NCBI RefSeq assembly: GCF_020740795.1
Contig: NC_067296.1
Coordinates: forward strand, 3,201,001 to 3,265,000
Length of the DNA: 64,000 nucleotides
From: Apus apus
Lineage: Eukaryota > Chordata > Aves > Apodiformes > Apodidae
Direction of reading: 5' to 3'
The notes beneath the pieces are model-generated. The model was not told where the DNA came from, made no database searches, and worked only from the letters and a program-made list of their open reading frames with translations. Positions 26,201 to 39,600 of this stretch are shown in pieces. Position 1 is the stretch's first letter. Each line of letters starts with the position of its first letter. Position numbers and translations under genes: made by a program.

Positions 26201-29200
26201 GCCTGTATGGAATAAGAAGTTATTGTCATTGTGGCAGAAAGGAATGGTGGTTGTTCTTCTGCACTGACAGTTAAATAAAGGATCTGCACTGCTTGTTTGC
26301 TTCAACGTGCTGCTATCACAACAGAACACTTTCAGTGGATTAAAGATTTGTTTTAAAAACAGTTGCTTTGGCCTTCACTGTAGCATTAAATCCTTTTATT
26401 CTGTTTTTCTGTGAAATAATTTGTTTCCTTCTTTTGTTGTTGTTGTGAGGAGTATCTCAACCACTTGGCAGAAGAGTAAATAGATATAGCTTAAAAATAA
26501 CTTGTTTGAAATAGCAAGAGTCCTCTTGAAAAGAGGAAAAAACAGGTTTGGGGAAAGCTTATTCTTTAATAGTTTCCTAAAATACTAAATTGACCAGTTC
26601 CACTGCTTTTATTGCTCTGTTAATGATGAGTTCATTTTTAAGTCCTCAGATGAGAGAAAAATCAGGGCTTCTTGAGATTCCTACTGTAAACTCTGCTTCA
26701 GACCATTTCTTAAGCAACTTTGGCCTAATATATTAACATAGGAAAAGCTAATAGATTTTAAGGCAAGGATATGTTTGATTTGGAGATTTAATCCTGAAGT
26801 CTTTTCCACGAGATGCAGCTGTTTCTCAGTTGCAAGCATCAATGCTAGTGCTCTGATGTGTGGGTTAGCAGCACCTCGTGCAGCCTCTGCTCTGTTTTTC
26901 AGAACAGAGTCATTCTATTCAGCAGGATTGTGCATGTGCTTGAGCTCCTGTGGGTAAAAGGTGGGGGGGATGTTGATGTCAACCAGCTCAAGAGCTTTCT
27001 TGTTCAACATAGTTACTTGGCTTTGGCGTAATGGTGGGGAGATGGGTGAATGCCAATGTCCTTGGTGCTTCCATCATTCTTCAGATTCAAGAACATTCAT
27101 CACTGGTGAGATGTTTCCTGGGCAGTTGGCTGTTGACCTCTCTATAGTCCCACCTTGATCCTCTTCTGGATGAGGTGTGTGGGGGAGGTATCTCCCAGTC
27201 CAGATTTTTAAATGCTACACTTCTGTTATTCCCTGCCCCTCCCCAAGCCCATCTCTATAGGAACAAGAGTATAATATTGTCCCAGGAGTCTATGGGTGAA
27301 CTAAACCATGTTTGCAGAGTGTGCTCAGTATGACTAACTTTATTTTTTAAAACTTATTTAACATAGCTTCCTAAGGCAGCACCCAAGGTATGTGTGTTAG
27401 TTGTTAGCCAGGTGGAGGAACCCTGAGTTCTCCAGGTTTGGACAGAACTCCTTGCTATGTTTTGGCACCTGCTGTGCCTGTTTTATTTCCCATGTGCAGG
27501 ATGCAGGTATATTGTTGGCAGGGCATAAGGAATGTCCTATGGAAAATGCAGCTGATGTGCTCTCGAGTGCCTTGATAACTTGATATTGTGTGATAACCCG
27601 TTTTCTCCTGACTTGTTTACTTCATTCCAGATTGTGTAATTAAATGGATGGATGGGTGCAAACAGATTGGACTGCAAAGTTTGCCTGTGCTGTCTATACC
27701 TGTGTTAAAGAAGAAGAAAGAAGGGGGGGCGGGCATTATGGCTTCTGAAAATCTAGGTGGAAGAGCAAGAGATAAGTATGAGTGCCTGTGATATTCTGGG
27801 CTGTTAGAAATAGAATTGTACTTTGTGTAAGTGTCTCTTGGTGTATGTTCTCATTGTAGAGCTCTTCTAAGTATCCAAGTGCTGTCCTATACTATAAATT
27901 CCTGGAGTTAAGAACCAGAGAAGCAGGCAGAGCCACCTCTCCAAGATACCCTGTAATTACATTTTTGATGATTCAAGGCTGTTGTTTGTCTTTTTGTTTG
28001 ATGCTGGCAGGTAATACGTAACAAAAAAGCTTTTGAAGTGAAGGCCTAATTAAGATAGATGGAGAAGGTCAGGGCTCTGGTAGTGCTGGAGGTTCAGGCT
28101 GTCGACTGCCTCATTGAGACATCAGTGAGAAGATTTACAGGGAACTCTTCTGTGCATCCAGGATGGGAAATGGAGTTTAAAACTCCATCTGTAAACAAAG
28201 AGTCCTGAGTTCTGCACAAGGAGGTAGCTCTATGCCAGCTGTGGAAGCCAAGGTATTTAGCTCACTTTCCTTTAAGAATTTCCTTGTCTCTGTTGTTATC
28301 CTTGGGTTAAACACCTATTAGAGGGGTTAGATTCATGTGGGGGAACTGGAAATGTTGCTGCTACGTTCATAGGTGTGTAATGTAGATGCACCCACGGTTT
28401 GGGTACCAGGGTCTATCTAGACTGGGCAGCCAAGAGCTTTGGCTGGTGTACCCCCTTCCTCAGCTGTGTCTGGTGGCCTGTAGCACAATCTGTGGTACTA
28501 CAGGTAGATGACCAGTGGCACCCATGGCAGCACAAGACTGGATATGCAGGATACAAGCAGTGTGATAAAGGTAGGAACGTGTTCTTGAGTTCAAGTTATG
28601 TATGAACTTTAACTGAACCCTGGAACACATGATGTAAGGGAAAGTGAAGCACAAGGGGAAGTATTAGATAACACAAAATTAGTTCAGACTTCTTGTAGTC
28701 CAGCTCTGTTCACTGTGCAGTGTGGGTACTGAAATATGTATTGAGATTGAGGTCATACAATCTTGCAATAACACCAAGTGGACAAGATAGAGCACTCCCT
28801 GAAGGGATGATGTGCTTTGTGCCCATAAAGTAGGCATGGACTAACAAGTACCTGAGCTATGGGAACTGACTCCATTGTTTGACTGGATGTAGAAAAGCAA
28901 AATGCATAGACTTAGTCTGCCACGTGCACCTATGAGTTTATGGACAGCAAAAGTCTAACCTCTCTTCTTTCTGAATTTGGTCCCTACTTCCTTATGTTTG
29001 TAGTCTTACTGCTCTTTGCTTGCTGCTGCTTCTCAGCAAGCTGAAAGCTTCCCAAGTCTTAATGAGGTGATGCTGCTAAAGTACAGAAATCAGACCTTGA
29101 GGTGGAAAGCTAGAAGAAGAAGGTGGTGCCAAAGGGTAAACTGGACTTGGATTCATGCACATAAGCAGCACTAAATGTTTTGCACTACTTCCAAGTTCAG

Positions 29201-32200
29201 GATAACTTAGGAAAAACCACTGTTGGATAATGACAATACTGACACTGGTTTGATCTTGGAGATTTCCAGGTGACAATGTGGTGTTGGTGCTTTCTGAAGA
29301 ATGCATGGGCTTTGTGGGAGTGTGGTGGTAACCTGGGTACAAGCTTCCTTTGCACAGGCTGGGTCTGTTGTGTCAGAGGGCTATAATGCATATATAGGTC
29401 TAGTGGTGGATGGGATGGCACGTTGGATTAGAGAGACAAAATCCCCAAACTTTTCCACATAGCTCTGTTTGTGCTAACTGCAATCTTGTTTCTTCAAGTC
29501 AGTTTGTTATTGCTGCCTCCTACGTGTTCCTTAGCACGTTGGCCCTGTCAGTGTCTCTCCTGCTGCTTCACATAGTCAGAAAAATATATACTTGTGTCTG
29601 AAGTGAAGGTACATGGTTAAACCATGAAACTTTGGAGGTATTTCTGTAGCTGTGGAAAAACAGGATGACTGGTTTAGCTGTTAGTTCTTGTGTTGAGGTG
29701 TTGGGGGTATCATAATTGGGGTTTATACTGGATCAGGTGGTTGAAGGTGGCTGAATTCTGTAGCTACTTCACATTTTATTCTCCTTGCTACCTGTGAAAA
29801 TAGTTACTACAGCAAAATGGTAAGATTTGTTTATCTTATATTTTTCTTTAAAAGCTAGCAAAAGAGTCCTTCAGTATTAAAAGCGTAAAAGTTTTGAAAA
29901 AATCAGTAATATAGGTCTCCAATATTGTTTTAAATAAGTCATTAGTGATTTTGCAGAAATTTCAGCTAGGATTAAATTAGTCCCTTTGTCTTACTTTGTC
30001 CAGCAGCACCTTGGATTAATTATGGGGGGGAGAAATTGCCATTTCTCCACGCTAGAGGAGACTGCTAAATATCTGGATCAGTAGACCAACAGAGCAGAGA
30101 TAAAAGAGAATTAAAATCTAAGCATTTGGACATCCATTAGTAGCCCATCTTTCTTTATTTCAAGGCCCTATTCAGGTGTGGGATCTCAGTCCTGAAAATC
30201 ATGGAAGAAAAATATCCTTCATCTAAGGGTGCTAATGGTTTGGTGTGTTTAAAAGTCTGCAGCACAGAGCAGTGACAGTTTGTAAGCAGACGTGGCAAGG
30301 TATTTACAGTAGATCTGGGGATTTCTTCTTCTTTAAAGACCTGAAAAGTAGTGATAGGTTCCTGTGTGTGCATGGCTTGCTGAGCAGGCCACCCTTGTCT
30401 GCATCCATATTGTAGCTGAGCAGAGGAAACCACGTGTAGGGAGCTCCAATAGTAGGTTGCCCCATGTATTCAGACTGTGTGTGTTGCTTGGAGGATGGAC
30501 AGGGAAGAACTTTTTGCATCATCAACCAGAGAATAGGTTGTCTTTCTGATAGCTGTTCTGGGGGATGGATCATTGTTCTGGTGGCTCCATCTGCTACAGG
30601 GAATGCACAGCTATTGCCATGTTTGTTTTTTTTTCCTTTAACAGTGAGTGCTCTTGATGAATTTGAAGAAGACAGTGCAACACCAAACATGTCAGTGTGC
30701 AAAGGGGGCACCAGGAGTGCTTGCACTGATTTATATTAGATCTTGAGCCTTCCAGGTGAAGATGCTGGTGACTTTCAGAAATGTGCAAGTTCTCCTCTGG
30801 CCAATCATTCTGCTTCTTTTCCATCCTTTGTGGTGTGTGCACTGTCCCTGTGAATTCACATAGTTCCTGAATCCACTGCTTTGTTCCTCCTGTGTTAATT
30901 CGTGTGGGAAATGCATCTCAGGTGAATGCTGGTTAGCAGAGGCAGATATTAAATATATTGATGAACTCTGAGCCACTTCAGAGAAGTGATATCTGTCAGG
31001 GTGCTGCTGGACTGTAAGCTTAGTGTGATGTAAATAGGAGTGAATGCTGAGGTGGTGGAGAGGTTTGTTTGTTCTGGAGTGCTGTCTGGGGGTGGCTGAG
31101 AATGCATAGAGGCAAAAGCAGGCTGCAAAGAAGAAACAAAATGAGGAGGGACTGATTTTTCAAAGGTTAAGGGACATGAAAACTTAAGGGAGAGGATAGA
31201 ACAGGAGCTAAAAAGTCTGAGGAAGAAGACTAGAGGAAGGTGTGTGTATGTTGAAAGGGAAAAAAGTAAAACATGGCTAAAGAACTGAAAATAGGGGGTT
31301 TTGACCAAAGGAGTTGCCATGAAATGAAGCAGTTGTGAGGCTAAGGGAAGCAGTTAGTCTAAACATCACACAAAGGCAAGATCTAGCAAGGATGACTTGG
31401 GACCTTATTTGACAAGAATTTTGGGGGAATTCAATTGTGTGTGTAGTATTTCCCATGGGAGTGGGAAAAAAGTCTGAGTTCCCAGGCTGATGAGTCTCTT
31501 GGGGCACCCTGGGCTCATTGCAGTCCCTGGGGAGGGCTCAGGCAAAACTCTGTGCCAGGGCTGCCTGGGAAAGCCCTGGGATCAGGGAAACTGGGTTTGG
31601 GGGCAGAAGGAGTGATAGGACTGAGATTGGTCACGTCCTTTTCTGCTCTCAAGGACTTTGGGCCTCCTGGAGGTTAGTGCTTGAAGTTTTCAGACTGGTT
31701 AAAAAAAAATGGCATTATTTTTCATCGGGCAGCTGTTCAACTTGTGTTGAGCAGTGGGACGAGTCTGGGGTCATTATTCTTGAGGCACTAAGCCTGGCTT
31801 TCAGATCGCTTCCTCTGGGTGTTCAGCCCAATTCTAAGCTATTAACTTCACAGTTATTCTATATTTTGAGCAAAATGGTACTTCTGCATTTGGTCAGAGG
31901 GCACCACGTTGTCACTACCCTCTTGCAATTAAAATCTCCACTAATATTTACTAGTCTGCTACACTACAAAGTACTTCATAGCCTTCTATCACATTTCAAA
32001 TGATTCCAGTTCAGCCAAACAAATTGTTCAGGCTTAATTTCCAAGAAATCATTGTCAAAATTGCTGAACCAGTTTAATTCTAAAGCACATATTTATACTG
32101 AGCTGTACAAATCACACGGCCAAGTGAGATTACAAATGGGAGAGAGAAGTTTAATCAGAAATGAGATTAAATTTGAAAATGTGTAGGGTGTTAGTGATTG

Positions 32201-34316
32201 CTGCTGGGGCTCAGACAGGGTGTAAAGTCATAGATTTTTCTTAGCAGGGCTCAGAATAGCTTGTTTGAGGAAGCTGAAGAGCACATATGCCCTGGTGCTG
32301 ACAGCAGGAGAGTGTGGTGGTGGCCTGAAAACAGGGAGGTTGTTATTTGTAGCAGGTTGCTGCAGTGTTTTGTTGTGGAATGAAGTTCAAGTGGGAGGAA
32401 GAAAATAATGCAAAAGGCAAGTCCTGGTGCCAAGTGGAGATGGGTGGGTAGGGAAGAAATGAATTGGGTCGTGCTGGTGCTTTGGGTGGTCTGACCAAAC
32501 CACCCCAGCACCTCGAGGTGGCTGGTGAGGGCTGTTGGTTGGTTTTGAGCAGCTGGGCAACCCTTGTGTCTGAGCAGAGAGACTTACAAGCTGAAGTTAA
32601 AAGGAAGCTAAGCCAGTGTTCCTTAATAGATGCTGGCATCTTGGCCATGCTCTAGCAGTAAAACAGCAATGTTGTTCTTCCTGATACCAAGGGTCGATTT
32701 TAAAATGTTCCTGTCATGGTTTCTTGCCCTCACAACACTGGTGAGGTCAGTTGCCCTTGCCCACCCTGGTGTGAGAACTGCCTTTTTGCATCACTCCTCC
32801 TGTTGCTGTCGTTGGCAGTTAATAAGCAGTTGTATAAATAGGTTGTATTTGTGTCCATAGGGCTTTTGTGCAAACACCCAGGTACTCTGTGCCAAGGAGC
32901 CTCAGCCTGGTGGAGGGAGGAGCTGGAGCAGACAGTTCTGCACAGCAAAGTGGTATCTGAATCTGTTTTTCAGTAAAAATGTACACTTGGCAGGGCTTCA
33001 GAGTTTCTTGGATGTAGCAGTTGATCGTTTCAGCTGTAGGAGGGAAAACTGAACCTTGAAATTAGATGTTTCATCTTTGGGGAAACATTTTTATTTTTTA
33101 AATTTAAACACTTTTTCTTTCCAAGTCACCTCTTAAACATTTCTAAATAGGAAAGAAGTGGTACAAACCTGCTGTCACTACCACACTCTCCAAGCTTCAT
33201 GATGAGCTATGGGAAGCTGCAGCAAAGTTCATCGGTGAAAATGGAGCAGATTCTTACCCCCAACCTTTTCAAAGATTATCTGCTGGTTTATAATCACTAC
33301 AGGGAGAATAAAGACACAGCAGCAACTTCTTTTATTACAGATGAGCCAGGATGTGCCCAGCAAACTCCCAGCCCTGTATTAAATCTCTCCAAACTGCAGG
33401 CAGATTAGAAGCACAGCCCAGGAGCAGTGTTATGGTCAGATGTGTAACACAGATTACACCTGCTCCTGTTGACTGTCCTCTGAAATGCACATCTGCTGGC
33501 CACTGTGGGCTTCCTCATTACATTTATTTCTTATTAAAATCAGAAAATCTCTCACTGATATTAAATCTTGCACTTCTCTGTGATATCCCTCTCAGTGTTG
33601 GCAGCCTCTCCCTCTTACAGCTCTTTGGTTTTGTCTTCCAAAAATCTGTTCATCAAGTAGTTTCTCTTTGTTGATGGATATTTTCAGCACACAGTGGGGT
33701 GTAAATTAGAGGTGGCACCTAGGCTTAAAAGGTCAAGATCCTTATTTAAGGGGTCTTCCAAGAAGCACCAAGACTCTACCACTTGTCTGTGAATACTTGC
33801 TGTGAGGGTAAAATGGAGAGAGACAGCAGTCTTGATTCCTTGGCAGATGATATCTGCATGGAGAGTTAACCCATGGGACAGTTCCCAACTGGGACCAGTA
33901 CAGAAATGGCATATACCATAGAGGAGTCACTGACTACTCAGCTGGATGAACACATCAGGCAATGACAAGTGGTGGGCAACTAAATAACCTTGCAGTAGGC
34001 AGCAGTGGTGATTAATCCAGTCTCCTGCCTTGTTCCAATCTTAAATCTCAAAATTGTGCTGCTTTTGAACTATCTGGAAAGTTGCCTGAAGCTACATTGG
34101 GTAAGTGTCCCAACATCCTGGGAACTGGAGAAAAAAAAAAGCTTTAATTGCTTTTCACATTTGTATTGGCTATCTTGGAAAGTGCATTGTGTAGCTGTTA
34201 CTGGTGCTGGATTTGCAGCTTCAGACTGAAATTCAGGTTCAGTTACTGTGGTGGTGTTTAAAAAAACTAGACAACTGTAGGGTGTGGTGACCAGCTGCTC
34301 AGGAAGCTTGGCTGCT
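11297..34316. other. Long intergenic stretch, no gene recognised
   Basis: About 23 kb without a recognisable exon, RNA gene or repeat family. Plus-strand composition often looks G/T-rich, especially from about 16.9 to 31 kb. The largest open frame is 31518-32003 (161 codons, plus strand); it has no domain, no signal peptide and no splice-flanked core, so it is taken as chance. Short poly-T runs occur at about 13559-13569, 17546-17557 and 24169-24180. A few exon-like or lncRNA-like segments could be hidden here; sequence alone does not show them. Confidence 0.5.
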
Positions 34317-34860
34317 TCATAGAATTGTAGAATGGTTTCAGTTGGAAGGGACCTTTAAAGATCATCTAGTTCCAACCCCCCTGCATGGGCAGGGACACCT
34401 CCCACCAGCCCAGGTTGCTCCAAGCCCCATCCAACCTGCCCTTCAACACTGCCAGGGATGGGGCAGCCACAGCTTCTCTGGGCAACCTGGGCCAGGGTCT
34501 CACCGCCCTCACACTAAAGAATTTCCTCCTCATGTCTCACCTGAATCTCCTCTCTTTTGGTTTAAATCCATCCTCCCTTGTCCTCTCCCTCCCTGCCCTT
34601 GTCCCAAGCCCCTCCCCAGCTTTCCTGGAGCCCCTTCAGGCACTGGAAGGTGCTCTGAGGTCTCCCTGGAGTCTTCTCTTCTCCAGGCTGAACACCCCAA
34701 CTCCCAGCCTGTCTCCAGAGCAGAGCTGCTCCAGCCCCCAGTTCATCTTCCTTTGTACCCTCTGGACTTTCCTCAGGAGATTCTTGTCCTTCTTATGTTT
34801 GGGCCTCCAGAGCTGGATACAGTTCTCCAGGTAGGGTCTCACAAGAGCCCACAATGCTGT
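34317..34860 (-). mobile_element. CR1 LINE 3' end with ORF2 C-terminal relic, minus strand
   Basis: Opens with TCATAGAATTGTAGAATGG, the reversed CR1 tail, followed by GGAAGGGACCTTTAAAGATC and typical CR1 3' sequence. The minus-strand frame 34854-34636 retains a C-terminal piece of ORF2: WALVRPYLENCIQLW, KKDKNLLRKVQRVQRKM and GVFSLEKRRLQGDL are hallmarks of the end of the CR1 reverse transcriptase protein. The copy is 5'-truncated at about 34860, so it cannot move by itself. It is less decayed than the copies at 225 and 11035, so probably younger. Confidence 0.95.
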
Positions 34861-36605
34861 GCTTAACTGGTTATGGAAAGGTCAGGACTGTGAAACAGGA
34901 AGGTCATCCCTTTGTCTGCATTTAGGTAACACAGGCCTTCTGAAATATCTGTTGTAAGTATTGGGTAAAATGATAGTATATACTTTCAAAAATAATTGCT
35001 GGCATGCAAAGATGGATTGTCTGACCCATTTAATAGTAAGATTTTTTTTAGTAGGATGGCAGTTACCCATCAACTAGAATGTAGAAGTGTTATTAAGAAC
35101 AACTACTGCATTTGGTCTTTGAAACACTGAGCAAGCTTTGGAAAACAAAAAAAAAAGGAAGAAAAAAGCCTTTCCAGACTTTCAGTGCAGTAATGGTACA
35201 AATCAGCTTAAGGATTATATTGTCACTTCTATGTAATGTAGAATTATTAAAGCATATAAGGAGAGGAGCAGAGCTGAAGGCCAATATATCATGCAATAGA
35301 CTTTGTGTCAGGCTGCTGAGGGAGTGATGCTCACGAAGGCTAAAGCAAGAGTGTTCCTCCACATGTGAGCAAATTGGACAAAGTGGCAGAAAGCTGCAAA
35401 TGTTACACAGAGGCCTCCAATCAGGGAGGAGAAATGGACCTTCTGAGGAGAAGAGGAAGCTGATGGTCACAGCATAGAGGGAGGCACGGGAAGGAAGGGC
35501 CTGTGTAGATGAGAGCAAAGCTGGGTGCTCTGGGAAAAAGATCTGTAAGCATCTGAGAATGACCCATTAGGCAGTGAATGCTGTGTGGTCTCACACTGGA
35601 AGGGCTGAGAGAAGCAGAGGATGAATGATATTTGGGGTATTAAGTTGCTTGATAGTATGTCCTTAAGTGTAATGATTGCTACAGGGCTAAAGCTCTGAAG
35701 ATCCGTGTGTATTTTCTCTGTAGCCCTAAAGAAGTGGCATTGTCTGCATATAACAAGAAAATGAAAATGTCAAGGAAAATCTGAAGAGCTGTTGCTTCTT
35801 AAGAAAATGATTAGTTTTTCAGTGTCTGAGAGTTCCTCATCCACACGAGTATGGATCCTCTCAGTGGTTATATGTGCTGTTGTGGTGACTTCCAGAAGCT
35901 ACAGCATAGAAAGTGCAAATTAGTCTGTAACCTAAATCTGTACAAGCAAAGCTGGCTTCTAGTTGTGTAGTGCCAGTGCAGAATGGAGAGGTTTGCAATA
36001 GCTGCACGTGGGTTAACCAAGCCATTAAAAGTGTGGCTTTTTGTTGTGCTGCCAGCACCCTGTGAAGGGCACATACTCAATTATTTTCTTCCACCATCCC
36101 TAGGAGCATAGATATAAAACGACACAAAGGCTGAAGAGTGAAGAAGTAATTTTGTGGCATTATGAGGACTCTGACTTTGTTCAGTTTTCTCCTTCTTTCC
36201 CCTCGATATTGTGTTTCTCATGTACTTTTATTTAGAGTCAGTGTTAAGTCTCCTGCAGAGGACACCACTGAGATGATGAGACTGTGAGAGCTCAGTGTGG
36301 CAATCAGCATGTAGCAAACTCTGTAAAGGGATGAAAATCTCTGGCTATGTGCAGCAAGTTTACAAAATAACTTTACAAGAATAAAATAACACTCGGATCT
36401 CAAGAGCTTTATCAAGTAATAAAGAAGTTGTTATTCTTGCTCCGTGCCTCAGGGAGCTGGTAGCAGAGAGAACAGCAATTGGGCAGCTGTAAGGGAGGTT
36501 GTGTGTGACCAGTTCAACCCACTATGTTAGCTAGGAAACTGCATGGGGGTTATAAGATGGTATGATGTTTTGTTACTTGGTCTTTAAAAAATAGTGCCAA
36601 GTAGA
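34861..36605. other. Intergenic sequence, nothing recognised
   Basis: A purine-rich A tract lies at 35147-35168. The minus-strand open frame 35093-35518 (141 codons) runs across that tract and lacks recognisable domains; it is not accepted as a gene. Confidence 0.5.
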
Positions 36606-36672
36606 CTCTGAGATTTGAACTTGTAGCTCCACCAAGACTTGCTGTTTAAAAATTAGACCATTTGACCAAGCA
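36606..36672 (-). repeat. tRNA-derived SINE or tRNA pseudogene (candidate)
   Basis: On the minus strand TGGTCAAATGG (36668-36658) fits the pol III A-box consensus TRGYNNANNNG. GTTCAAATC (36620-36612) fits the B box GWTCRANNC exactly. The A-box start to B-box end distance is 57 bases, as in tRNA. No acceptor-stem pairing is evident, so this is a retroposed or decayed tRNA-like head rather than a working tRNA gene. The B-box side continues into unassigned sequence. Confidence 0.45.
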
Positions 36673-39600
36673 ATGTGAGGGCAGCCAATTGAATGTGTGA
36701 GTCAACACCAGCATCCTATGAAGGGACTTGCTTTTGTGATGGAAGGTTCTGGCTCACTTCTGTCAGCCAGCCAGGAACTGCTATTTCTGGAGGAACAAGA
36801 GATGGACCCTGGGCTTTGTCAGCTGTGGAGCTGCTTTTGTCTGGTTGGCAGCCAGCAACTTGCTGTGCTACTAGCCTGTTCCTCAGCTGGTGTTCCTCAG
36901 ACAAATGAAACAGCAGTGATGATGGAGAAAAAAGTGGCAGGAGCACTAAAAGAGGTCCCTCAGATTCACATTTGCTTAGTGAACCAGCAGATCCTGCAGA
37001 GTCTTATGGGGATGGAAGTAGCAGTGTTTAGCTCTGCTATGACATGAGATATTTTTTTTCCTCCCTTTTCTGTTATGACTAAAATGAGAGCTGGGCTGTG
37101 TTCCAGACCTGTAGCCTGTGGCATTGGGCTGAAGAGATAAGAATTCGCAGCACTGTAGAGCAACACAAAGTGTAGAAGAAAAATTGAAATGACAAAGTTC
37201 TTAAAGTAGAACTTCCATAATTGGAAAGGTTTCAAAGAGTTTTGTCCTGTCAGAGAAATGCAGTCAGCTTTCATGCTCCTCTCCTATCTTCTCCTGCCAT
37301 GTAGGCAAGTATCAAAAATGTTTGTTTTAAAAAAAAAAACCACAAACACACAACTTCCCTTGCTTGTGTTTTCTGATGGAGATGTGCACACAGGCACCAC
37401 CTCCCAGAGGTCTGAGCAGTCTGCTGATGTCTTCTATTTCCTGATCTCAAAAACTAGTTGTAACTTGTATATGGTAGAGCAAGAGTTGGTGTTTAGACAG
37501 CCACAACCCAGGTAAGCCACAGTTGTATATGAACAAAAGCATCAGTGCTTGCAGTGAAAAATGAGAGATCCCTTGTTTGCAAATGACAGGTGCAGGATTT
37601 TTCATATGTCAAATTTTGAAGGCAGATTCTGCTAAAGAGCTGCTTGGGTGCTGAGATACAGATACTGCTTCGTTGGTGGAGCTTTCTGGTAGGTGGGGAA
37701 ATTGAAGGTGAGGCGGGCAAATGAGTCTGCTGTGAACCTACCCCACCAAGCCCCGTGTTTCTTCCAGTTGTTCTCCCTTGTAGTACTCAACAACACTTTG
37801 GGAGGAGGAAATGGCACTTGGCACAGAGAAGCCCTTAGCCCTTCACAGTGGGGCCCTTGTGACTTCAGTGGTGTCCTGGTTGGAGCCAGGATGAAGCCAA
37901 TTTTCCTTTTACTGATGAACAGGTCTGTCTGTCTTAAACCTGGCCAAACAATGGGAGGGAGGACAGATGAGTCAGGCATGATCTTGGTCCCATTGCTATG
38001 TATTGTATATTCTTGTTTTGTCTTTCCTTTCCTGGAAAGCAGGATTCTTGTCCAACATCAGCGTTTGGGGATGCCTCACTGGAATGTGCTCAAGCTTCTA
38101 TTTAATTCCTTTCACTATAGCTTTCCTTGCTGTTGATCCTGTGGAGTTGGGTAGGATTAGAGGGTCATTGAGAGAGCAATTCAAGGGTAAGTGTGCCCAC
38201 CTGTGTGCTTGTGTGTACTCCATCCAAAGTCAGGTTCCTTTGCAAGAAGAAGAAAAGGAAAAGGATAATGTAAAAATTTGCTAGACCAGGCTGATCTGAT
38301 GAATGTCATCAGTCTGACAGAGCTCTTTATGACCATTCAATAACTGGAACAGACTGAGTAAATTTTTCAAGCTCTGTAGCTCTGAATACATGACCTGCTC
38401 ATCTATTGCTGGGCTCCTGGTGTTGTGACTATTGACAGTTGTGTAAAGCCAGAGACCCTGTGCAGTTCTGTAATGTCATTCTGTGGTAGCCTGATTTACA
38501 TTACCAGGTATAAGTGGTGCTATCTGTTAAAAACACAATACAATTCTTTGCTCTTATATCAGAGTAAGAATAAATCTACTGCCCATAAAGGCTCCATAAA
38601 AGCATAAAGGCTTTATTACACGTGCTCTGTTTTATGTAATATATATGCAGACATACTTGCATACACTTTTCTGTTGCTCTTTGGGACTCTCAAGTTTCCA
38701 GCAGTAGAAAAATCCTCCACCCTGTTCATTAGACATGTCCAGTTTGAGGTGTGTTTTTTGGGGGGTGGACATGTAGAGGGGAGGAGGAGGAGTGGGAGGA
38801 TGAAATAACATTGATATTTGTAAGTGAATAGATGGTAAGAACTGAATGTTGGAACAAGAGGCAGTGATACTTCTCTTACTGATGTTCCATGACTCTTTGA
38901 AGACAGCAGGAAGCTTTGCTTTGAATCCTGAGCATATCAAAATTAGATAATTTAAATTATTTTGCCTCCAAATATACCATATCCTCAAGCGGTTTTTATT
39001 AAAGATGCTAATTGCCCAGACCCTGACTAATGCAAGCTGTGCTCTGCTGCTGGATTAGTCGTCTTTGTATCTTCTGAAGTCAGGCAAGGCAAAAATTAAA
39101 GTGGAAGATGTAAGTGCTCCTTTAGAGCTTCAATATTGCAAATGCCATGGCAAGTGTAATTTAGCCTGAAGCTGTGGCACCAATGGACAGCTTGCTTGGT
39201 TCCTGGAGCTATATTCCCTGTTAGTACATCTGAACCAACAGGGCTGTGCACAAAAAACCTTGCCTCTCAAGGAGCTGGCTACAAATTTCTTTGTTGTAAA
39301 CCTTCAATGTACACCAATTTGCACACTGAATATGCTTGTGTAGCCATATATCTGAATTGGGTCAAAGTTCCCCTGTATCACATGATGTATCAGCTTCACT
39401 GGAATTATAATTAAGCAGTATAAAGCAGACTAGCCATCCTGTGGGTGATGTCTGTGTGTGCCCTTCAAATGCACGGGGGTTGCCTCCCTTTGTGTTCCAC
39501 AGCAAACAGCTGCTTGGCTCTGCTAGTGTGTGCATCTTGGATAAAAGGGACTCTAAAGTACAAGTGACAGTCTGCTACATGATATTTTTTTTTGCTGCTT

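Noticed and set aside
31518..32003. 161-codon plus-strand open frame, the longest in the gene-poor part
   Set aside because: No recognisable domain, signal or transmembrane pattern, no splice context at its ends, and it ends in AT-rich sequence. Length alone is not enough in 64 kb on six frames.
34342..34866. Plus-strand frames of 149 and 174 codons
   Set aside because: Antisense shadow of the CR1 element; the real relic is on the minus strand.
35093..35518. 141-codon minus-strand frame
   Set aside because: Runs across a poly-purine tract and has no recognisable domain.
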